Positions 1 through 9,810 of a stretch of DNA of 64,000 nucleotides are shown here, one piece after another. How positions within the stretch are numbered: the first letter of the stretch is position 1; every line of letters starts with the position of its first letter. Location: contig JAFVZT010000002.1 of assembly GCA_017508045.1 (NCBI GenBank), forward strand, positions 56,104 through 120,103. The letters are read 5' to 3'. Origin of the DNA: Oscillospiraceae bacterium (GTDB lineage: Bacteria; Bacillota; Clostridia; Oscillospirales; Oscillospiraceae). Position numbers and translations under genes: made by a program. The notes under the pieces were generated by a model. The model did not search any database and was not told the origin of the DNA. It saw nothing but the letters and a program-made list of their open reading frames with translations.

Positions 1-109
1 TCTTTCCGGGCTTCATATCATAAAGCGCAACTGAGATACCCCGGTTGGCAAGCTGCCATGCTGCTTCCGCGCCGGCAAGTCCTGCGCCGATAATTTTTAC
101 TGCGCTCAT
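1..109 (-). CDS. trmFO: TrmFO N-terminus (partial): folate-dependent tRNA m5U54 methyltransferase
   Basis: Only the first ~36 codons lie in the window; the gene runs off the left edge. The reading begins [20 protein letters not shown], a GxGxxG FAD-binding Rossmann start typical of TrmFO (formerly Gid), which makes 5-methyluridine at position 54 of tRNA using methylenetetrahydrofolate and FAD. Its ATG overlaps the topA stop codon (ATGA), so it is translationally coupled to topA. The topA-trmFO order is common in Firmicutes and supports the call. Confidence 0.85.
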   Translation of the reverse strand, partial: MSAVKIIGAGLAGAEAAWQLANRGISVALYDMKPGK

Positions 110-2307
110 GCCTTTTTGCCTCCTGTTTTTTTACCCTTGGCTTTTGATACCTCTTTTTTAGTAGGCTTTTTGCTGCCGTCTGATGCTTTTTCCGAAGCCT
201 TTTTGTAATATCCCCGTTTATCCTCCGGCAGGAAATTGGTGCAGCTTTCGTTGATACAGAAAGGCTTCATCCGACCCCGTCCGGACTTTTTAAACAGCGT
301 TTGTCCACATACAGGACAATCCTCAGCGGTGGGAACATCCCAGCTCATAAAGCCGCAGTCTGCGCCCTTTTCGCAGGCATAATAGGCAAAGCCCCGCTTG
401 GAGGTCCGCTTCAAAATCGTACTGCCGCACTTAGGGCAACGGCCGGGCATTTTTTCCACAATTGGCTTTGTATTCTTGCACTCCGGAAAACCGGGGCAAG
501 CCAAAAATTTTCCGAACCTGCCGATTTTGACCACCATATTCCGTCCGCAATCTTCACAGACTTCGTCGGACACCTCATCAGGCACCTTCAGACGGACACC
601 CTGCAGAGCGCTTTCTGCCTCCTCAAGCTCCTTGTGGAACTGCTGATAAAAATCCCCAAGAACGCTGCGCCATTGCTGCTTTCCGGTTTCTATCTCATCC
701 AAAAGATTTTCCATATTGGCGGTAAATTCCACATCGATAATATCCTGGAAACGCTCCAGCATCAGTCCGGTGACCACCTCACCCAAGGCAGTAGGTGCTA
801 ACCGTTTATCGGTTTTCTGGACATATTCTCGTTCCTGTATCGTAGAGACGATGCCGGCATAGGTAGACGGACGGCCTACGCCCTTTTCTTCCATAGCCTT
901 AACCAGCGTCGCCTCGGTATATCGGGCGGGCGGCTGGGTAAAGTGCTGCTCCTTTTTGGTATCCGCAGCCAGAGCCTTATCCCCCTCCTGCAAATCCGGC
1001 AAGGGATATCCGACGATTTCTGACTCCTCGTCTTTGCCCTCCTCATAAATCGCAATAAAGCCGGAAAATTTCAGGCTTTGATGGGTGGAACGGAAGGTAT
1101 GCCCCGCGCACTGGGTATCAATGGACACAGTATCGTACACCGCATTTGCCATTTGGGACGCCAAAAAACGGCTCCAAATCAGCTTATACAGCCGATACTG
1201 TTCTTTTGTCAGGCTGCTTTGAATCTTCTCCGGATCCAGCTCCACATGGGTTGGGCGGATTGCCTCATGGGCATCCTGCGCCCCGGATTTTGTTTTAAAG
1301 GTGTGGAATTTTCCGTAATAGTATTCTTTACCGTAGCGATTGCGGATAAAGTCAGCTGCCGCTGCCATAGCTTCATCAGAAAGGCGTAAAGAGTCGGTAC
1401 GCATATAGGTAATTAAACCCAATGTGCCTTCCCCTGCTACATCCACGCCCTCGTAAAGCTGCTGCGCTATGGCCATAGTGCGCTTGGGGGTCATATTCAG
1501 CTTCCGGGATGCCTCCTGCTGTAAGGTGGAGGTGGTAAAAGGCGGCGAAGCGGTACGCTTTTTCTCCGCCCTCTTGACGCTGGTAACGGTAAATTCTTTA
1601 CCGGTAATATCTCGGATAACTGCGTCGGTTTGTTCCTGACTTTTCAGTTCTGTTTTCTTGGTATCTCCATGATAATGAGCAACAAAGGAGCCGGGCTTTC
1701 CAATGCGGTTTAAATAAACCTCCAAGGACCAGTATTCCCTGGGCAGAAACGACCGGATTTCGTTTTCCCGATCTACCACCAAACGGGTGGCAACAGATTG
1801 AACCCGTCCGGCAGACAGGCCCCGGCGCACCTTTTTCCACAGCAAGGGTGAGAGCTGATAGCCAACAATCCGGTCCAAAACCCGGCGAGCCTGCTGAGCG
1901 TCCACCAAAGAATAATCAATACCTCTCGGGTTTTCAATCGACTGCTTGACCACCTTTTGGGTAATTTCGTTGAAGGTTATCCGGTATGCCTTTTCATCCG
2001 GCAGCTGTAAAAGCTCTTTTAAATGCCAGGAAATTGCCTCGCCTTCCCGGTCCGGGTCGGTTGCCAGATAGACTTTATCTGCCTTTTTCGCTGCCTTGCG
2101 CAAATCGGAAATAATATCCTCCTTGCTCTGCATCGGAACATACTCCGGCTCAAAACCGTTCTCGATATCTACACCTATTGTACTTACAGGCAAATCCCGC
2201 AGATGACCCATACTGGCCTTAACCACGTAATCCGCCCCCAGATATTTTCCGATGGTTTTCGCCTTGGAGGGCGACTCCACAATTACAAGATTGGTTTTGT
2301 TTGACAT
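106..2307 (-). CDS. topA: DNA topoisomerase I (type IA)
   Basis: 733 residues. Relaxes negative supercoils behind RNA polymerase by single-strand passage. An N-terminal Toprim domain begins [15 protein letters not shown] and carries the acidic [10 protein letters not shown] motif. The active-site tyrosine lies in LITYMRTDS. The C-terminus has three four-cysteine zinc ribbons (starting CEDCG, CPKCG and CPVCG) and a lysine-rich tail that probably contacts DNA. I chose the ATG at 2307 (MSNKTN) over one six codons upstream because a GGAGG sits just 5' of it and would lie inside the longer reading. It follows dprA by about 23 bases and overlaps trmFO, suggesting one transcript. Confidence 0.97.
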   Translation of the reverse strand: MSNKTNLVIVESPSKAKTIGKYLGADYVVKASMGHLRDLPVSTIGVDIENGFEPEYVPMQSKEDIISDLRKAAKKADKVYLATDPDREGEAISWHLKELLQLPDEKAYRITFNEITQKVVKQSIENPRGIDYSLVDAQQARRVLDRIVGYQLSPLLWKKVRRGLSAGRVQSVATRLVVDRENEIRSFLPREYWSLEVYLNRIGKPGSFVAHYHGDTKKTELKSQEQTDAVIRDITGKEFTVTSVKRAEKKRTASPPFTTSTLQQEASRKLNMTPKRTMAIAQQLYEGVDVAGEGTLGLITYMRTDSLRLSDEAMAAAADFIRNRYGKEYYYGKFHTFKTKSGAQDAHEAIRPTHVELDPEKIQSSLTKEQYRLYKLIWSRFLASQMANAVYDTVSIDTQCAGHTFRSTHQSLKFSGFIAIYEEGKDEESEIVGYPLPDLQEGDKALAADTKKEQHFTQPPARYTEATLVKAMEEKGVGRPSTYAGIVSTIQEREYVQKTDKRLAPTALGEVVTGLMLERFQDIIDVEFTANMENLLDEIETGKQQWRSVLGDFYQQFHKELEEAESALQGVRLKVPDEVSDEVCEDCGRNMVVKIGRFGKFLACPGFPECKNTKPIVEKMPGRCPKCGSTILKRTSKRGFAYYACEKGADCGFMSWDVPTAEDCPVCGQTLFKKSGRGRMKPFCINESCTNFLPEDKRGYYKKASEKASDGSKKPTKKEVSKAKGKKTGGKKA

Positions 2308-2330
2308 AATGTCCTCCGTTAACATAATCC

Positions 2331-3527
2331 CTAAGATCTGTTGGCAGATACCAATCCGCCCGGGTGATTAGTCACCACCCCTTTGATTGCCAGCTTTGTC
2401 AGCACACCCAGTACCACCGCAGCAGGCAATCCTACCTGTGCAATAACCTCGTCAGCAGGTCTTGCTGTACTGTCCAGACACAGATAAATTGCTTTTTCCT
2501 GCTCGCTGAGCGTAGAAAGTATATTTTCTAGGTCACTATACGCGCTAGGACCTGAATTGTCAATGTATTTTTTGTCAGTCTCTGCTCTTGGAATGCTGAT
2601 TTCCTCCGCTACCATCAATATGGGCGCTTCTGATTTTCTGTTCTCCACAGCCTCAGGATATATGGATGCATACTCCTTCACCACGTCCCAGCCAGAGAAA
2701 ACCGCAGCACCGCAATCCTGCAAAAGGGCATTGCTTCCTGTGCAGGTGGCAACATCAATATTCCCCGGAACAACAAAAACATCCCTGCCCTGGTCAAAGG
2801 CATTCCGCGCGGTAATTAACGCCCCGCTTTTCTCCGGGGCCTCCACCACCAATACACCGTCTGCCAAACCGCTTAGAATTCGATTGCGCTCAGGAAACTG
2901 CCAAGGCTTCGGCTCTGTTCCCGGAGGGTATTCGGCAATCAAACAGCCGTGTTCCGCAATTTTCACAAAAAGCTGCCGATTTGTTTTGGGATACACCACA
3001 TCTACGCCACAGCCAAATACCGCAACTGTCTGTTTCCCCGCCTCCAATGCACCCTTAAGCGCCATGGTATCAATTCCGGCTGCACCGCCGGATACCACCA
3101 AGCCGCCACAGGCTGCAATTTGCTTAGAAAGACGCTCTGCATTCTTTAACCCGTAAGCAGAAGCCTTTCGCGTTCCCACTACAGAAATCACCGGCTGCCC
3201 ATCAAAATCCGGCAACACGCCTTTATAATATAGTACCAAGGGTGCATCGGTAATGTTTCGTAAACGACTGGGATAGGACACATCCCCAATTGTTACAATG
3301 CCAATTTGTTTTTCCCCACAGCTTTTTATCACAGCCTTCGCCGGGGCTAAATCCTTATCCTTCAGCGCCTGTGCCATTTCCCCGGTAATTTCAGGAATAT
3401 GGCTATAACGCTCCATATGATATAAGTCCTCCGGGTTTGGAAAATGCGTAAGCAGTGCCAATTTTTGTCGCAAAGACAGTTTTGGCAGCAAAGCATACCA
3501 TATCCAATGTATTACCATTTTCCTCAC
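2331..3527 (-). CDS. dprA: DNA processing protein DprA (Smf)
   Basis: About 398 residues. DprA loads RecA onto incoming single-stranded DNA during transformation; non-competent Clostridia also keep it. An N-terminal SAM-like region precedes the extended Rossmann domain, visible as VVGTRKASAYG and SGGAAGIDTMA, followed by FGCGVDVVYP. A C-terminal winged-helix (DLA) segment covers roughly residues 330-390. Start is uncertain: GTG at 3527 or ATG at 3518; a GAGG lies very close to the ATG. It sits between the rRNA methyltransferase gene and topA, all on the minus strand with short gaps. Confidence 0.94.
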   Translation of the reverse strand: MRKMVIHWIWYALLPKLSLRQKLALLTHFPNPEDLYHMERYSHIPEITGEMAQALKDKDLAPAKAVIKSCGEKQIGIVTIGDVSYPSRLRNITDAPLVLYYKGVLPDFDGQPVISVVGTRKASAYGLKNAERLSKQIAACGGLVVSGGAAGIDTMALKGALEAGKQTVAVFGCGVDVVYPKTNRQLFVKIAEHGCLIAEYPPGTEPKPWQFPERNRILSGLADGVLVVEAPEKSGALITARNAFDQGRDVFVVPGNIDVATCTGSNALLQDCGAAVFSGWDVVKEYASIYPEAVENRKSEAPILMVAEEISIPRAETDKKYIDNSGPSAYSDLENILSTLSEQEKAIYLCLDSTARPADEVIAQVGLPAAVVLGVLTKLAIKGVVTNHPGGLVSANRS

Positions 3528-3539
3528 CCGTTTCTTTCT

Positions 3540-4289
3540 TTATTGCTGCATCTGCCACATTACGATGGCCGCAGCAATGGCGGCATTTAATGATTCGCAC
3601 TGAGGTTGCATAGGGATAATTAATTCTGTCTGTGCGCTTTGGATAATCTCTTTCCGTACACCCTGTCCCTCACTTCCCACTACAACGGCCAGCGTTTTCA
3701 GGGGTGCTTTTCGCAAATCCATAGCCCGGTCACTCAGTGCTGTCACTGCAACGGGAATGTTTTTCCGGGCGCATTGAAGCTTTGCTGTTTCCCAAGAGGT
3801 TTGCTGCACGCTTATACGAAATACCGCACCCATACTGGCACGGACAACCTTATGGCTGTATGGGTCTGCACAACCCTCCAGCAGTGCCACCGGAACTGCA
3901 AGCGCGTCTGCCGTACGCAGAATCGTACCCAGATTCCCCGGGTCCTGAATGCCGTCCAAAAGCAGCATTCCCGGCTTTGGTTCAAAGGGCGTTTTCTCCG
4001 GCAAACGGCACAAAAACAACGCGCCCTGAGGCGTTTCCATAGGGGAAACAGACTGCATCACTTCACCGGGTACACGAACGACTCGAACACCATCAGGAAC
4101 ATCTGCCTTTACACCGTCAGACAAAATTACGGTATCCAAACCCGGCCACCAACGAACAGCCTCGGCAAGCAGCTTTGTCCCGTCTGCCACAAACAGACCC
4201 GCTTCCTCCCGTTCCTTTTTAGAGGCCAAAAGCCTGCGCACCTGTTGCAAAAGCGGATTTTTCCGCGACGTTATTCTTTCTTCCATCAT
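3540..4289 (-). CDS. SpoU/TrmH-family RNA 2'-O-ribose methyltransferase
   Basis: 249 residues. An N-terminal L30e-like substrate-binding segment (about 1-95) is followed by a SPOUT domain. The three SpoU motifs are present: NLGTILRTADA, VVGSEGQGV and ESLNAAIAAAI. These enzymes methylate ribose in 23S rRNA or tRNA with SAM. The ATG overlaps the ktrA stop codon (ATGATGG) with no clear ribosome binding site of its own, so translation is probably coupled. The target nucleotide cannot be read from sequence; RlmB- and TsnR-like members look alike. A second family member lies at 11826. Confidence 0.88.
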   Translation of the reverse strand: MMEERITSRKNPLLQQVRRLLASKKEREEAGLFVADGTKLLAEAVRWWPGLDTVILSDGVKADVPDGVRVVRVPGEVMQSVSPMETPQGALFLCRLPEKTPFEPKPGMLLLDGIQDPGNLGTILRTADALAVPVALLEGCADPYSHKVVRASMGAVFRISVQQTSWETAKLQCARKNIPVAVTALSDRAMDLRKAPLKTLAVVVGSEGQGVRKEIIQSAQTELIIPMQPQCESLNAAIAAAIVMWQMQQ

Positions 4290-4933
4290 AGCTTCTGTAC
4301 GGCATTCAGAGCATTTGTATCGCCTAAAACCAGCATAACGTCCCCTTGGGCAAAGCAGAAGCCGGCTGCAGGAGAAACGGTGATTGCCCCGTCACGTTTA
4401 ACGGCCAAAATATTAATGCCCAACTTTGCCCGAATATTTAAATCCAGCAGGCTTTTATTCTGCCATGCATCGGGAACAGGCATTTCCACAATGCCGTAAT
4501 CCTCGGAAAGCTCTATATAATCCTGCACCTTCAAAGAAGACAAGCTTTTGACAATCCGATCTGCCTGTTCCTGTTCCGGAATCACAACTCTGTCAGCTCC
4601 CAGCTTTTGCAGTACTTGACGATGGGTTTCGTCGTGGGCTTTGCAAATAACATAGGGTACGCCCAGCTCTTTTAAATTTATGGTAGCTAAAACAGAATCG
4701 GCAAGGCTGTCACCGATGGCAACCAACGCACAGTCAAAATCCTTTACGCCCAAAGCCCGAAGCACTTCCTTGTCCCGGGCATCCGCCACAACCGCCTGAG
4801 TTACACTGTCTGCCAGCTGCTGCACCAAATCCGCATTTGTGTCCATAGCAAGAACCTCACAGTTCTGCTGGCAAAGCCGTTTGGCTGCCTGTGTGCCGAA
4901 ACGGCCAAGACCCACAATTACAAAAGACTTCAT
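4286..4933 (-). CDS. ktrA: KtrA/TrkA-type potassium uptake regulatory subunit (RCK)
   Basis: 215 residues. Cytoplasmic ring-forming RCK protein that gates the KtrB channel in response to nucleotides. The N-terminal Rossmann fold shows GLGRFGTQAAKRL (GxGxxG) and an acidic end to strand two (VLAMDTN). A TrkA_C domain fills roughly the last 80 residues. The start at 4933 (MKSFVIVG) is preceded by AAGGAGG; a longer reading from 4963 lacks this. It lies directly downstream of ktrB with a gap of 26 bases, so the two subunits are made together. Confidence 0.93.
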   Translation of the reverse strand: MKSFVIVGLGRFGTQAAKRLCQQNCEVLAMDTNADLVQQLADSVTQAVVADARDKEVLRALGVKDFDCALVAIGDSLADSVLATINLKELGVPYVICKAHDETHRQVLQKLGADRVVIPEQEQADRIVKSLSSLKVQDYIELSEDYGIVEMPVPDAWQNKSLLDLNIRAKLGINILAVKRDGAITVSPAAGFCFAQGDVMLVLGDTNALNAVQKL

Positions 4934-4959
4934 ACTTTCCCTCCTTAAAAACCCAACAA

Positions 4960-6312
4960 TCAACCAATTAAAAGATTTGTGTAAGCATAGCGGAAACGAT
5001 CCTCCGCCCTATCTCCCATCAAAAAGCCAAGACTAATCGTCAGAATACCCACACGCCCGAAATACATAAACAAAATAATCATCAGCTGCGCCGGAAGATT
5101 CAAAACCGGGGTAACACCGGCAGTCAAGCCAACGGTTGCCAAAGCCGAAACGGCTTCAAACAAAGCATCGGTAAAGCTCACGGGGCAGGTTGCCGTAATA
5201 AATACCGCCCCTGAAACAGCCAGTCCTGCCACCAAGCCGGCAATGGTAGCTGCGTCCATTATCCTGTCCTGCGCAATCGTTCTGCGAAACACGGTAACGG
5301 TGCTTCTTCTCCGGGCGCGGGCAACCATAAATAAAACCAGCACCAAAAAGGTTACAGTTTTGATGCCGCCGGCAGTTGAGCCGGAGGAGCCGCCAATAAA
5401 CATCAAGATAATGCTCACCGCTTTTGAGCCCTCCGTAAGCGCCGCCTGGTCTACCGAGGTAAACCCGGCAGTACGCACAGTCACTGACTGGAAAAGGGCA
5501 TTGAGAATTTTTGTCGGCGTATTCATACTGCCAAGGGTCTCCGGATTATTCCACTCCAAAAGGGCAATAGCCAGTGCGCCGACAGCAAGCAGTACAACGG
5601 TTATGAGCAGCACCAATTTGGTGTAGACACTAAATTTTTTAAAGCTGCGTTCTGTAGCGACCTCCTGCCAAACGAAAAAGCCCAGACCGCCTATCACAAT
5701 CAGTGCCATCAGGGTAATCAATACCACCGGGTCTTCGTTAAAATAAATCATATTGGCATTGGGCGCAAAACTCCCCACAATGTCAAAGCCTGCATTACAA
5801 AATGCGGATACGGCGTGAAAGACACTCCATTTGGCAGCTTGCGCAAGACCGTATTCCGGCAAAAACCGGATAAACAGCACCGCCATACCGGCTGCCTGAA
5901 TGGTAAGGCTTCCCAACAAAACCCATTTCTGAATCTTGACCACGCTTTCCATTTCGCTGACACTCAGCGCCTGGGCAATTATCATACGCTGGCGCAAACC
6001 GATTTTTTTGCGCAGCGCAAAAATCACCAGAGAGGCCACCGACATAAAGCCAAGTCCGCCAATTTCAATCAGGCAGAGAATAACAGCCTGTCCAAAGCCA
6101 CTCCACATTGTCCATGTGTCCCCTAAAATCAAACCTGTCACACAGGTGGCAGAGGTAGCTGTAAACAGCGCAGGAATAACACCGTGAGACTGTCCGCTGC
6201 GAGACGCAACAGGCAAGGCCAGCAAAATTGTTCCAAGAAGAATAATTGCCGCAAATACCACCGCAATAATCTGCGTAGGTGTCAGCTGCAGCTTCCTTTT
6301 GTTTCCGGACAC
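4960..6312 (-). CDS. ktrB: KtrB/TrkH-type potassium channel subunit
   Basis: 450 residues with many hydrophobic helices, the membrane pore of a Ktr K+ (or Na+-dependent K+) uptake system. The four pseudo-repeated selectivity filter segments can be picked out: TCVTGL, CNAGFD, RTAGFT and TVGLTAG, each keeping the filter glycine. Starts at a GTG with GGAGG seven bases upstream. Followed by ktrA, its cytoplasmic partner. A gap of about 110 bases separates it from the chromate transporter genes upstream. Confidence 0.94.
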   Translation of the reverse strand: MSGNKRKLQLTPTQIIAVVFAAIILLGTILLALPVASRSGQSHGVIPALFTATSATCVTGLILGDTWTMWSGFGQAVILCLIEIGGLGFMSVASLVIFALRKKIGLRQRMIIAQALSVSEMESVVKIQKWVLLGSLTIQAAGMAVLFIRFLPEYGLAQAAKWSVFHAVSAFCNAGFDIVGSFAPNANMIYFNEDPVVLITLMALIVIGGLGFFVWQEVATERSFKKFSVYTKLVLLITVVLLAVGALAIALLEWNNPETLGSMNTPTKILNALFQSVTVRTAGFTSVDQAALTEGSKAVSIILMFIGGSSGSTAGGIKTVTFLVLVLFMVARARRRSTVTVFRRTIAQDRIMDAATIAGLVAGLAVSGAVFITATCPVSFTDALFEAVSALATVGLTAGVTPVLNLPAQLMIILFMYFGRVGILTISLGFLMGDRAEDRFRYAYTNLLIG

Positions 6313-6421
6313 AATGTCGCCTCCTTTTTAGCAATTATCCTTATATTATACCATTTTTTCTTATTATTTCAAGTATTGATATAAAACGGTGGACTCCGAT
6401 AATACAGAATCCACCGATTTT

Positions 6422-7018
6422 TCAGAAAAAGCCAAAATAGCCTGCCCCAATACCCAATACTGCCGATATGGCAATAATCAGTATGGGATGCACCTTTTTA
6501 AAGGCAAGCACCAGCATTGCAAGGAAAATTGCGCCGGAAATATAAAATCCGATGCCCGAAAACGTAGAAACAGACAGTCCGGCGGGGAAAAATACCGTAA
6601 GCAGAACGCCCAGCACCGCATTGGCAATCAAGCCGACCACCGCAGGCTTAAGGCCGGACATACAGCCCTGAACAATCCGGCTGTTGCGAAACTTGTCGTA
6701 GCATTTTGCAACAATCAAGATGATTACAAAACTGGGCAATACAACGCCCAGAGTTGCGCAAAATGAGCCAAACACAGACCCAAGCGCCGAGCCGCCCTGT
6801 CCTCCCATAACAGAACCTATATAGGTTGCCATATTGATGGCGAACGGACCGGGAGTGGATTCACTGACTGCCACAAAGTCGATCATGCTCTGCTGGGAAA
6901 TCACATCCCCCCAGCGAGCCCCTACCTCCTGCTGTATGAGAGGAAGCATGGCATAGCCGCCGCCAAAGGTAAAGGCACCGATCATAAAAAAGGTATAAAA
7001 AAGCTCCAAATAAATCAT
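6422..7018 (-). CDS. Chromate transporter family half-protein (second of pair)
   Basis: 198 residues, one CHR domain. The signature IGAFTFGGGYAMLPLIQQE lies near the N-terminus, followed by STPGPFAINMATYIG. Several hydrophobic segments follow. Short-chain CHR proteins work as heterodimeric pairs with inverted topology; the partner is immediately upstream, with its stop overlapping this ATG (ATGA). The start at 7018 has AGGAGGG upstream. Chromate is the named substrate of the family, but the true substrate in gut Clostridia is unknown. Confidence 0.9.
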   Translation of the reverse strand: MIYLELFYTFFMIGAFTFGGGYAMLPLIQQEVGARWGDVISQQSMIDFVAVSESTPGPFAINMATYIGSVMGGQGGSALGSVFGSFCATLGVVLPSFVIILIVAKCYDKFRNSRIVQGCMSGLKPAVVGLIANAVLGVLLTVFFPAGLSVSTFSGIGFYISGAIFLAMLVLAFKKVHPILIIAISAVLGIGAGYFGFF

Positions 7019-7569
7019 TTTTGAGCCCTCCTGTGCGCCAAAAGGGATGTAATCAGTCCAAATACAGCGCAGCTGATAATCACAATCAGCACATCCACCT
7101 TCAAAAATGCAGTTAATGTAAATGCGCCGGCCATCACCGCATAGGATACCCAATTTTTCTTACTCTTTTGATACATAGACCACAACGCCTTAAATAAAAG
7201 CGCCAGCACGCCTACCCGAATACCGCCAAACGCATACTGTATCACTTTCAGCTCCTGAAATTCCCGCAGAATATAGGAAATACCCAAAATAATGCAAAAA
7301 GACGGCAGCACTACGCCCAGAGTCGCGCAGAATGCCCCAGCCACACCTGCGGTGCGGTACCCCACAAAGGTAGCAGAATTGATGGCAATCGGACCAGGGG
7401 TGGACTCGGCGATTGCGATAATCTCCAGAATATCCTCATCGGTAATCCAGTGCTTATTTTCCACGGTTTCTTTTTGAATCAGCGGAATCATGGCGTAGCC
7501 GCCACCAAAGGTAAACGCCCCAATTTTAAAAAATGTACAAAACAGAGCCCACAGCTTTTGAATGTTCAC
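7015..7569 (-). CDS. Chromate transporter family half-protein (first of pair)
   Basis: 184 residues, one CHR domain with IGAFTFGGGYAMIPLIQKE near the N-terminus and STPGPIAINSATFVG after it. Paralogous to the following gene and overlapping it by four bases, as in other paired short-chain ChrA systems. Starts at GTG (7569) behind AAGGAG. A good promoter lies just upstream. Substrate specificity is inferred only from the family name. Confidence 0.9.
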   Translation of the reverse strand: MNIQKLWALFCTFFKIGAFTFGGGYAMIPLIQKETVENKHWITDEDILEIIAIAESTPGPIAINSATFVGYRTAGVAGAFCATLGVVLPSFCIILGISYILREFQELKVIQYAFGGIRVGVLALLFKALWSMYQKSKKNWVSYAVMAGAFTLTAFLKVDVLIVIISCAVFGLITSLLAHRRAQK

Positions 7570-7600
7570 GCAAACGCTCCTTACTGGTAATGTTTGGCTT

Positions 7601-7629
7601 AGTATACCATTTTATTCCTGAAAAAGCAA
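7601..7629 (-). promoter_or_regulatory. Promoter of the chromate transporter pair
   Basis: TTGCTT and TATACT separated by 17 bases, reading on the minus strand. The -35 box lies in the tail of the hairpin that ends the preceding malic enzyme remnant. Confidence 0.6.
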
Positions 7630-7669
7630 CTGTCAGGCGACAGTTTCCTGCCGCCTGACAGTTGCTTTT
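7621..7669 (-). terminator. Rho-independent terminator after the malic enzyme remnant
   Basis: An 18-bp perfect stem (AAAAGCAACTGTCAGGCG and its complement) with a 12-base loop. The stem ends are A/T runs, so it can act on either strand. It has outlived the gene it served. Confidence 0.8.
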
Positions 7670-8050
7670 AGATTCTTGCCACACCGGTTCTGCGGGCAGC
7701 CTCGGCAACCGTCTTGGCATCCTCCGGGAAAATTTCAGGAGTGGGATTTGCACAGGCAAAAGAAGGCATCCACATTGCCGAAGGACTTAAACAAAGCGCA
7801 CTTGCCCTCCATAACCGGCATACCGGCCTCCGGGCCAATATCACCAAGACCCAAAACGGCAGTGCCGGCGGGTCAATTCATAGGATTTATTCACATCCTT
7901 CTAAATTTCCAAGCAGGGCTGGGTGTATATGCCAGAGAAAGGTCCTCCTTTGTCTGGCAAGCAACAGTGCTGACAACCTCAATTTTGCCGCCCCACTGGG
8001 CATGTTTTTTAAGATTCTTTTGCGTAATTGATGATCCATCATCTTTTTTG
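7668..8050 (-). pseudogene. Decayed NAD(P)-dependent malic enzyme
   Basis: Reading the minus strand across frames gives recognisable malic enzyme pieces in the right order: [25 protein letters not shown], then after a deletion and in another frame PCLEI[16 protein letters not shown]. A further loss is followed by [20 protein letters not shown] and [14 protein letters not shown], then [20 protein letters not shown] before a stop at 7668. The family is about 390 residues; roughly 120 codons remain, with frameshifts, a nonsense codon and loss of most of the NAD-binding domain. It sits downstream of the fumarase genes in the same orientation, so a fumarate-malate-pyruvate route was probably once encoded together here. 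Confidence 0.85.
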
Positions 8051-8148
8051 TATCTATATAACGCAGCCGGAAATCCCGGCACAATCAAAAGGCATTGTAC
8101 ACAAGAAGTCCAGCTGCGTCAATATATTTTCAGTTTTTTAAGAAGTGA

Positions 8149-8703
8149 TTACTTTTGCTTTAAGTACGCCGCCCGACCGGTTTCGTATAAGTTGTTGCCC
8201 TGACTGTCAATAATTACAACCACCGGAAAATCCTCCACCTCCAGGCGACGGATCGCTTCTGCGCCCAAATCATCGTAGGCAATCACCTCTGCTTTTTTGA
8301 TACATTTGGACAGCAGCGCACCGCAGCCGCCGATGGCGCCAAAATACACCGCACCATGCTCTTTCATAGCCGCAATCACCGCGTCGTTGCGCTTACCCTT
8401 ACCAATCATGCCGGTCTGACCCTGGGCAATCATTATGGGGCTGTAAGCATCCATTCGGTAGGATGTGGTAGGACCGGCAGAGCCAATTGCCTCGCCGGGG
8501 CGGGCAGGGGTAGGTCCTACGAAATAAATAATGCTGTCCTTAACATCCAGCGGCAGGGGCTTTCCCTGCTCCACCAGCTCACACAGACGCTTATGAGCAG
8601 CATCCCGGGCGGTATAAATCACACCGGAAATCAAGCAGCTGTCGCCGGATTTCAGCTGGCGCGCCTTTTCACGGGTTAAGGGAGTTGTTATGGAAATCGG
8701 CAT
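8149..8703 (-). CDS. Class I fumarate hydratase, beta subunit
   Basis: 184 residues. Forms the C-terminal half of the oxygen-sensitive [4Fe-4S] fumarase, which interconverts fumarate and malate. Family blocks include [28 protein letters not shown] and [15 protein letters not shown]. The start at 8703 (MPISIT) has GGAGGTGC upstream, overlapping the end of the alpha subunit gene region by only one base of spacing. The related L-tartrate dehydratase TtdB is the main alternative; sequence alone cannot fully separate them, but fumarase is commoner in this group. Confidence 0.9.
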   Translation of the reverse strand: MPISITTPLTREKARQLKSGDSCLISGVIYTARDAAHKRLCELVEQGKPLPLDVKDSIIYFVGPTPARPGEAIGSAGPTTSYRMDAYSPIMIAQGQTGMIGKGKRNDAVIAAMKEHGAVYFGAIGGCGALLSKCIKKAEVIAYDDLGAEAIRRLEVEDFPVVVIIDSQGNNLYETGRAAYLKQK

Positions 8704-8704
8704 A

Positions 8705-9544
8705 TCAAAGCACCTCCGTCTTATGTCTGGTAACATGGCAGTTAATATTTACGGCAATGGGCAGTCCGGCAATGTGGGTGGGACATTTTTCAATGTTCAC
8801 ACACAGCGCCGTGGTTTTGCCGCCAAAGCCTTGAGGGCCGATGCCCAATTCATTGATTTTTTCCAGCATTTCCACTTCCAGCTCTGCCCAGAAGGGTTCC
8901 GGATTGCGTTCGTCGGCAGAACGCAGCAAGGCCTTCTTCGCCATAAAGGCTGCCTTATCAAAGGTGCCGCCCACGCCGACACCAACAACAATGGGCGGGC
9001 AGGGATTAGGGCCTGCGTCTTCAACAACCTTTAAAATAAAATCCTTAACGCCCTGCAGTCCGTCAGAGGGCTTAAGCATCTTAATCTGGCTCATATTCTC
9101 ACTGCCAAAGCCCTTGGGCGCAACGGTAATTTCCAGCTTGTCGCCGGGTACGATGTCATAGTAAATCATAGCCGGAGTGTTGTCACCGGTATTAACCCGA
9201 TCCAACGGGTCACGGACAACGCTCTTACGCAAATAGCCCTCGCCGTAGCCTTGACGGACACCCTCATGGATCGCCTCGGATAAATTACCGCTGACATAAA
9301 CCTCCTGTCCGATGGTAACAAAGACGCAGGCCATGCCGGTATCCTGGCAGATGGGGCGGGCGGTAGCGTCAGCAATCTGGTAATTTTCAACAATTCGTTC
9401 CAGAATTTCCTTTGCCTGAGGCCAAGTCTCCTCCTGGAGACTGCTTTGAATACGGCTTTTCATATCCTCTGGCAAAAAGCAGTTCGCCTCAATACAAAGC
9501 TTTTTAACGGTTTGGGTAATTTCTTGGGGTGTAATCTGTCTCAT
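8705..9544 (-). CDS. Class I fumarate hydratase, alpha subunit
   Basis: 279 residues, the Fe-S half of a two-subunit fumarase. Cluster cysteines are likely those in PICQDTGMACVF, the CPPIVVGVGVGG region and NIEKCPTHIAGLPIAV. GSENMSQIKMLKPSDG is another conserved block. It is followed after one base by the beta subunit. A clear promoter lies about 120 bases upstream. TtdA (tartrate dehydratase) is the alternative. Confidence 0.92.
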   Translation of the reverse strand: MRQITPQEITQTVKKLCIEANCFLPEDMKSRIQSSLQEETWPQAKEILERIVENYQIADATARPICQDTGMACVFVTIGQEVYVSGNLSEAIHEGVRQGYGEGYLRKSVVRDPLDRVNTGDNTPAMIYYDIVPGDKLEITVAPKGFGSENMSQIKMLKPSDGLQGVKDFILKVVEDAGPNPCPPIVVGVGVGGTFDKAAFMAKKALLRSADERNPEPFWAELEVEMLEKINELGIGPQGFGGKTTALCVNIEKCPTHIAGLPIAVNINCHVTRHKTEVL

Positions 9545-9666
9545 AACGGGCCGTCCTTTCGTATTCCTTCAAACAGAATAAACTTTTTGTATCGTACATC
9601 AATACGGTCACTATGCCGATATATCGCTATCGAAACACAGTAAATTGTCCTTGTATTTGCCCATTT

Positions 9667-9695
9667 ATTATAGTTTATCTTCTACAAAAATGCAA
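9667..9695 (-). promoter_or_regulatory. Promoter of the fumarase operon
   Basis: TTGCAT, 17 bases, TATAAT on the minus strand, about 120 bases ahead of the alpha subunit ATG. The long leader contains no structure I recognise. Confidence 0.65.
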
Positions 9696-9776
9696 TATGA
9701 TATTATTATTCGTCATAATGCACAATTCTTTTTCAAATAAATTCCTATATTTAATGTGATTTTAATAAATGTCTTA

Positions 9777-9804
9777 TTGACTTTCTTTGAAAGTTATATA
9801 TAAT
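9777..9804 (+). promoter_or_regulatory. Promoter pointing into a gene-free stretch
   Basis: TTGACT, 16 bases, TATAAT on the plus strand, a near-consensus sigma-A promoter. No plus-strand gene follows; a strong hairpin with a T run ends about 90 bases further on. The rubrerythrin gene beyond it is on the opposite strand. Confidence 0.6.
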
Positions 9805-9810
9805 AGAGGT

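Noticed and set aside
3639-4499. 286-codon plus-strand open frame over the methyltransferase and ktrA genes
   Set aside because: Spans two well supported minus-strand genes and has Arg/His/Cys-rich shadow composition.
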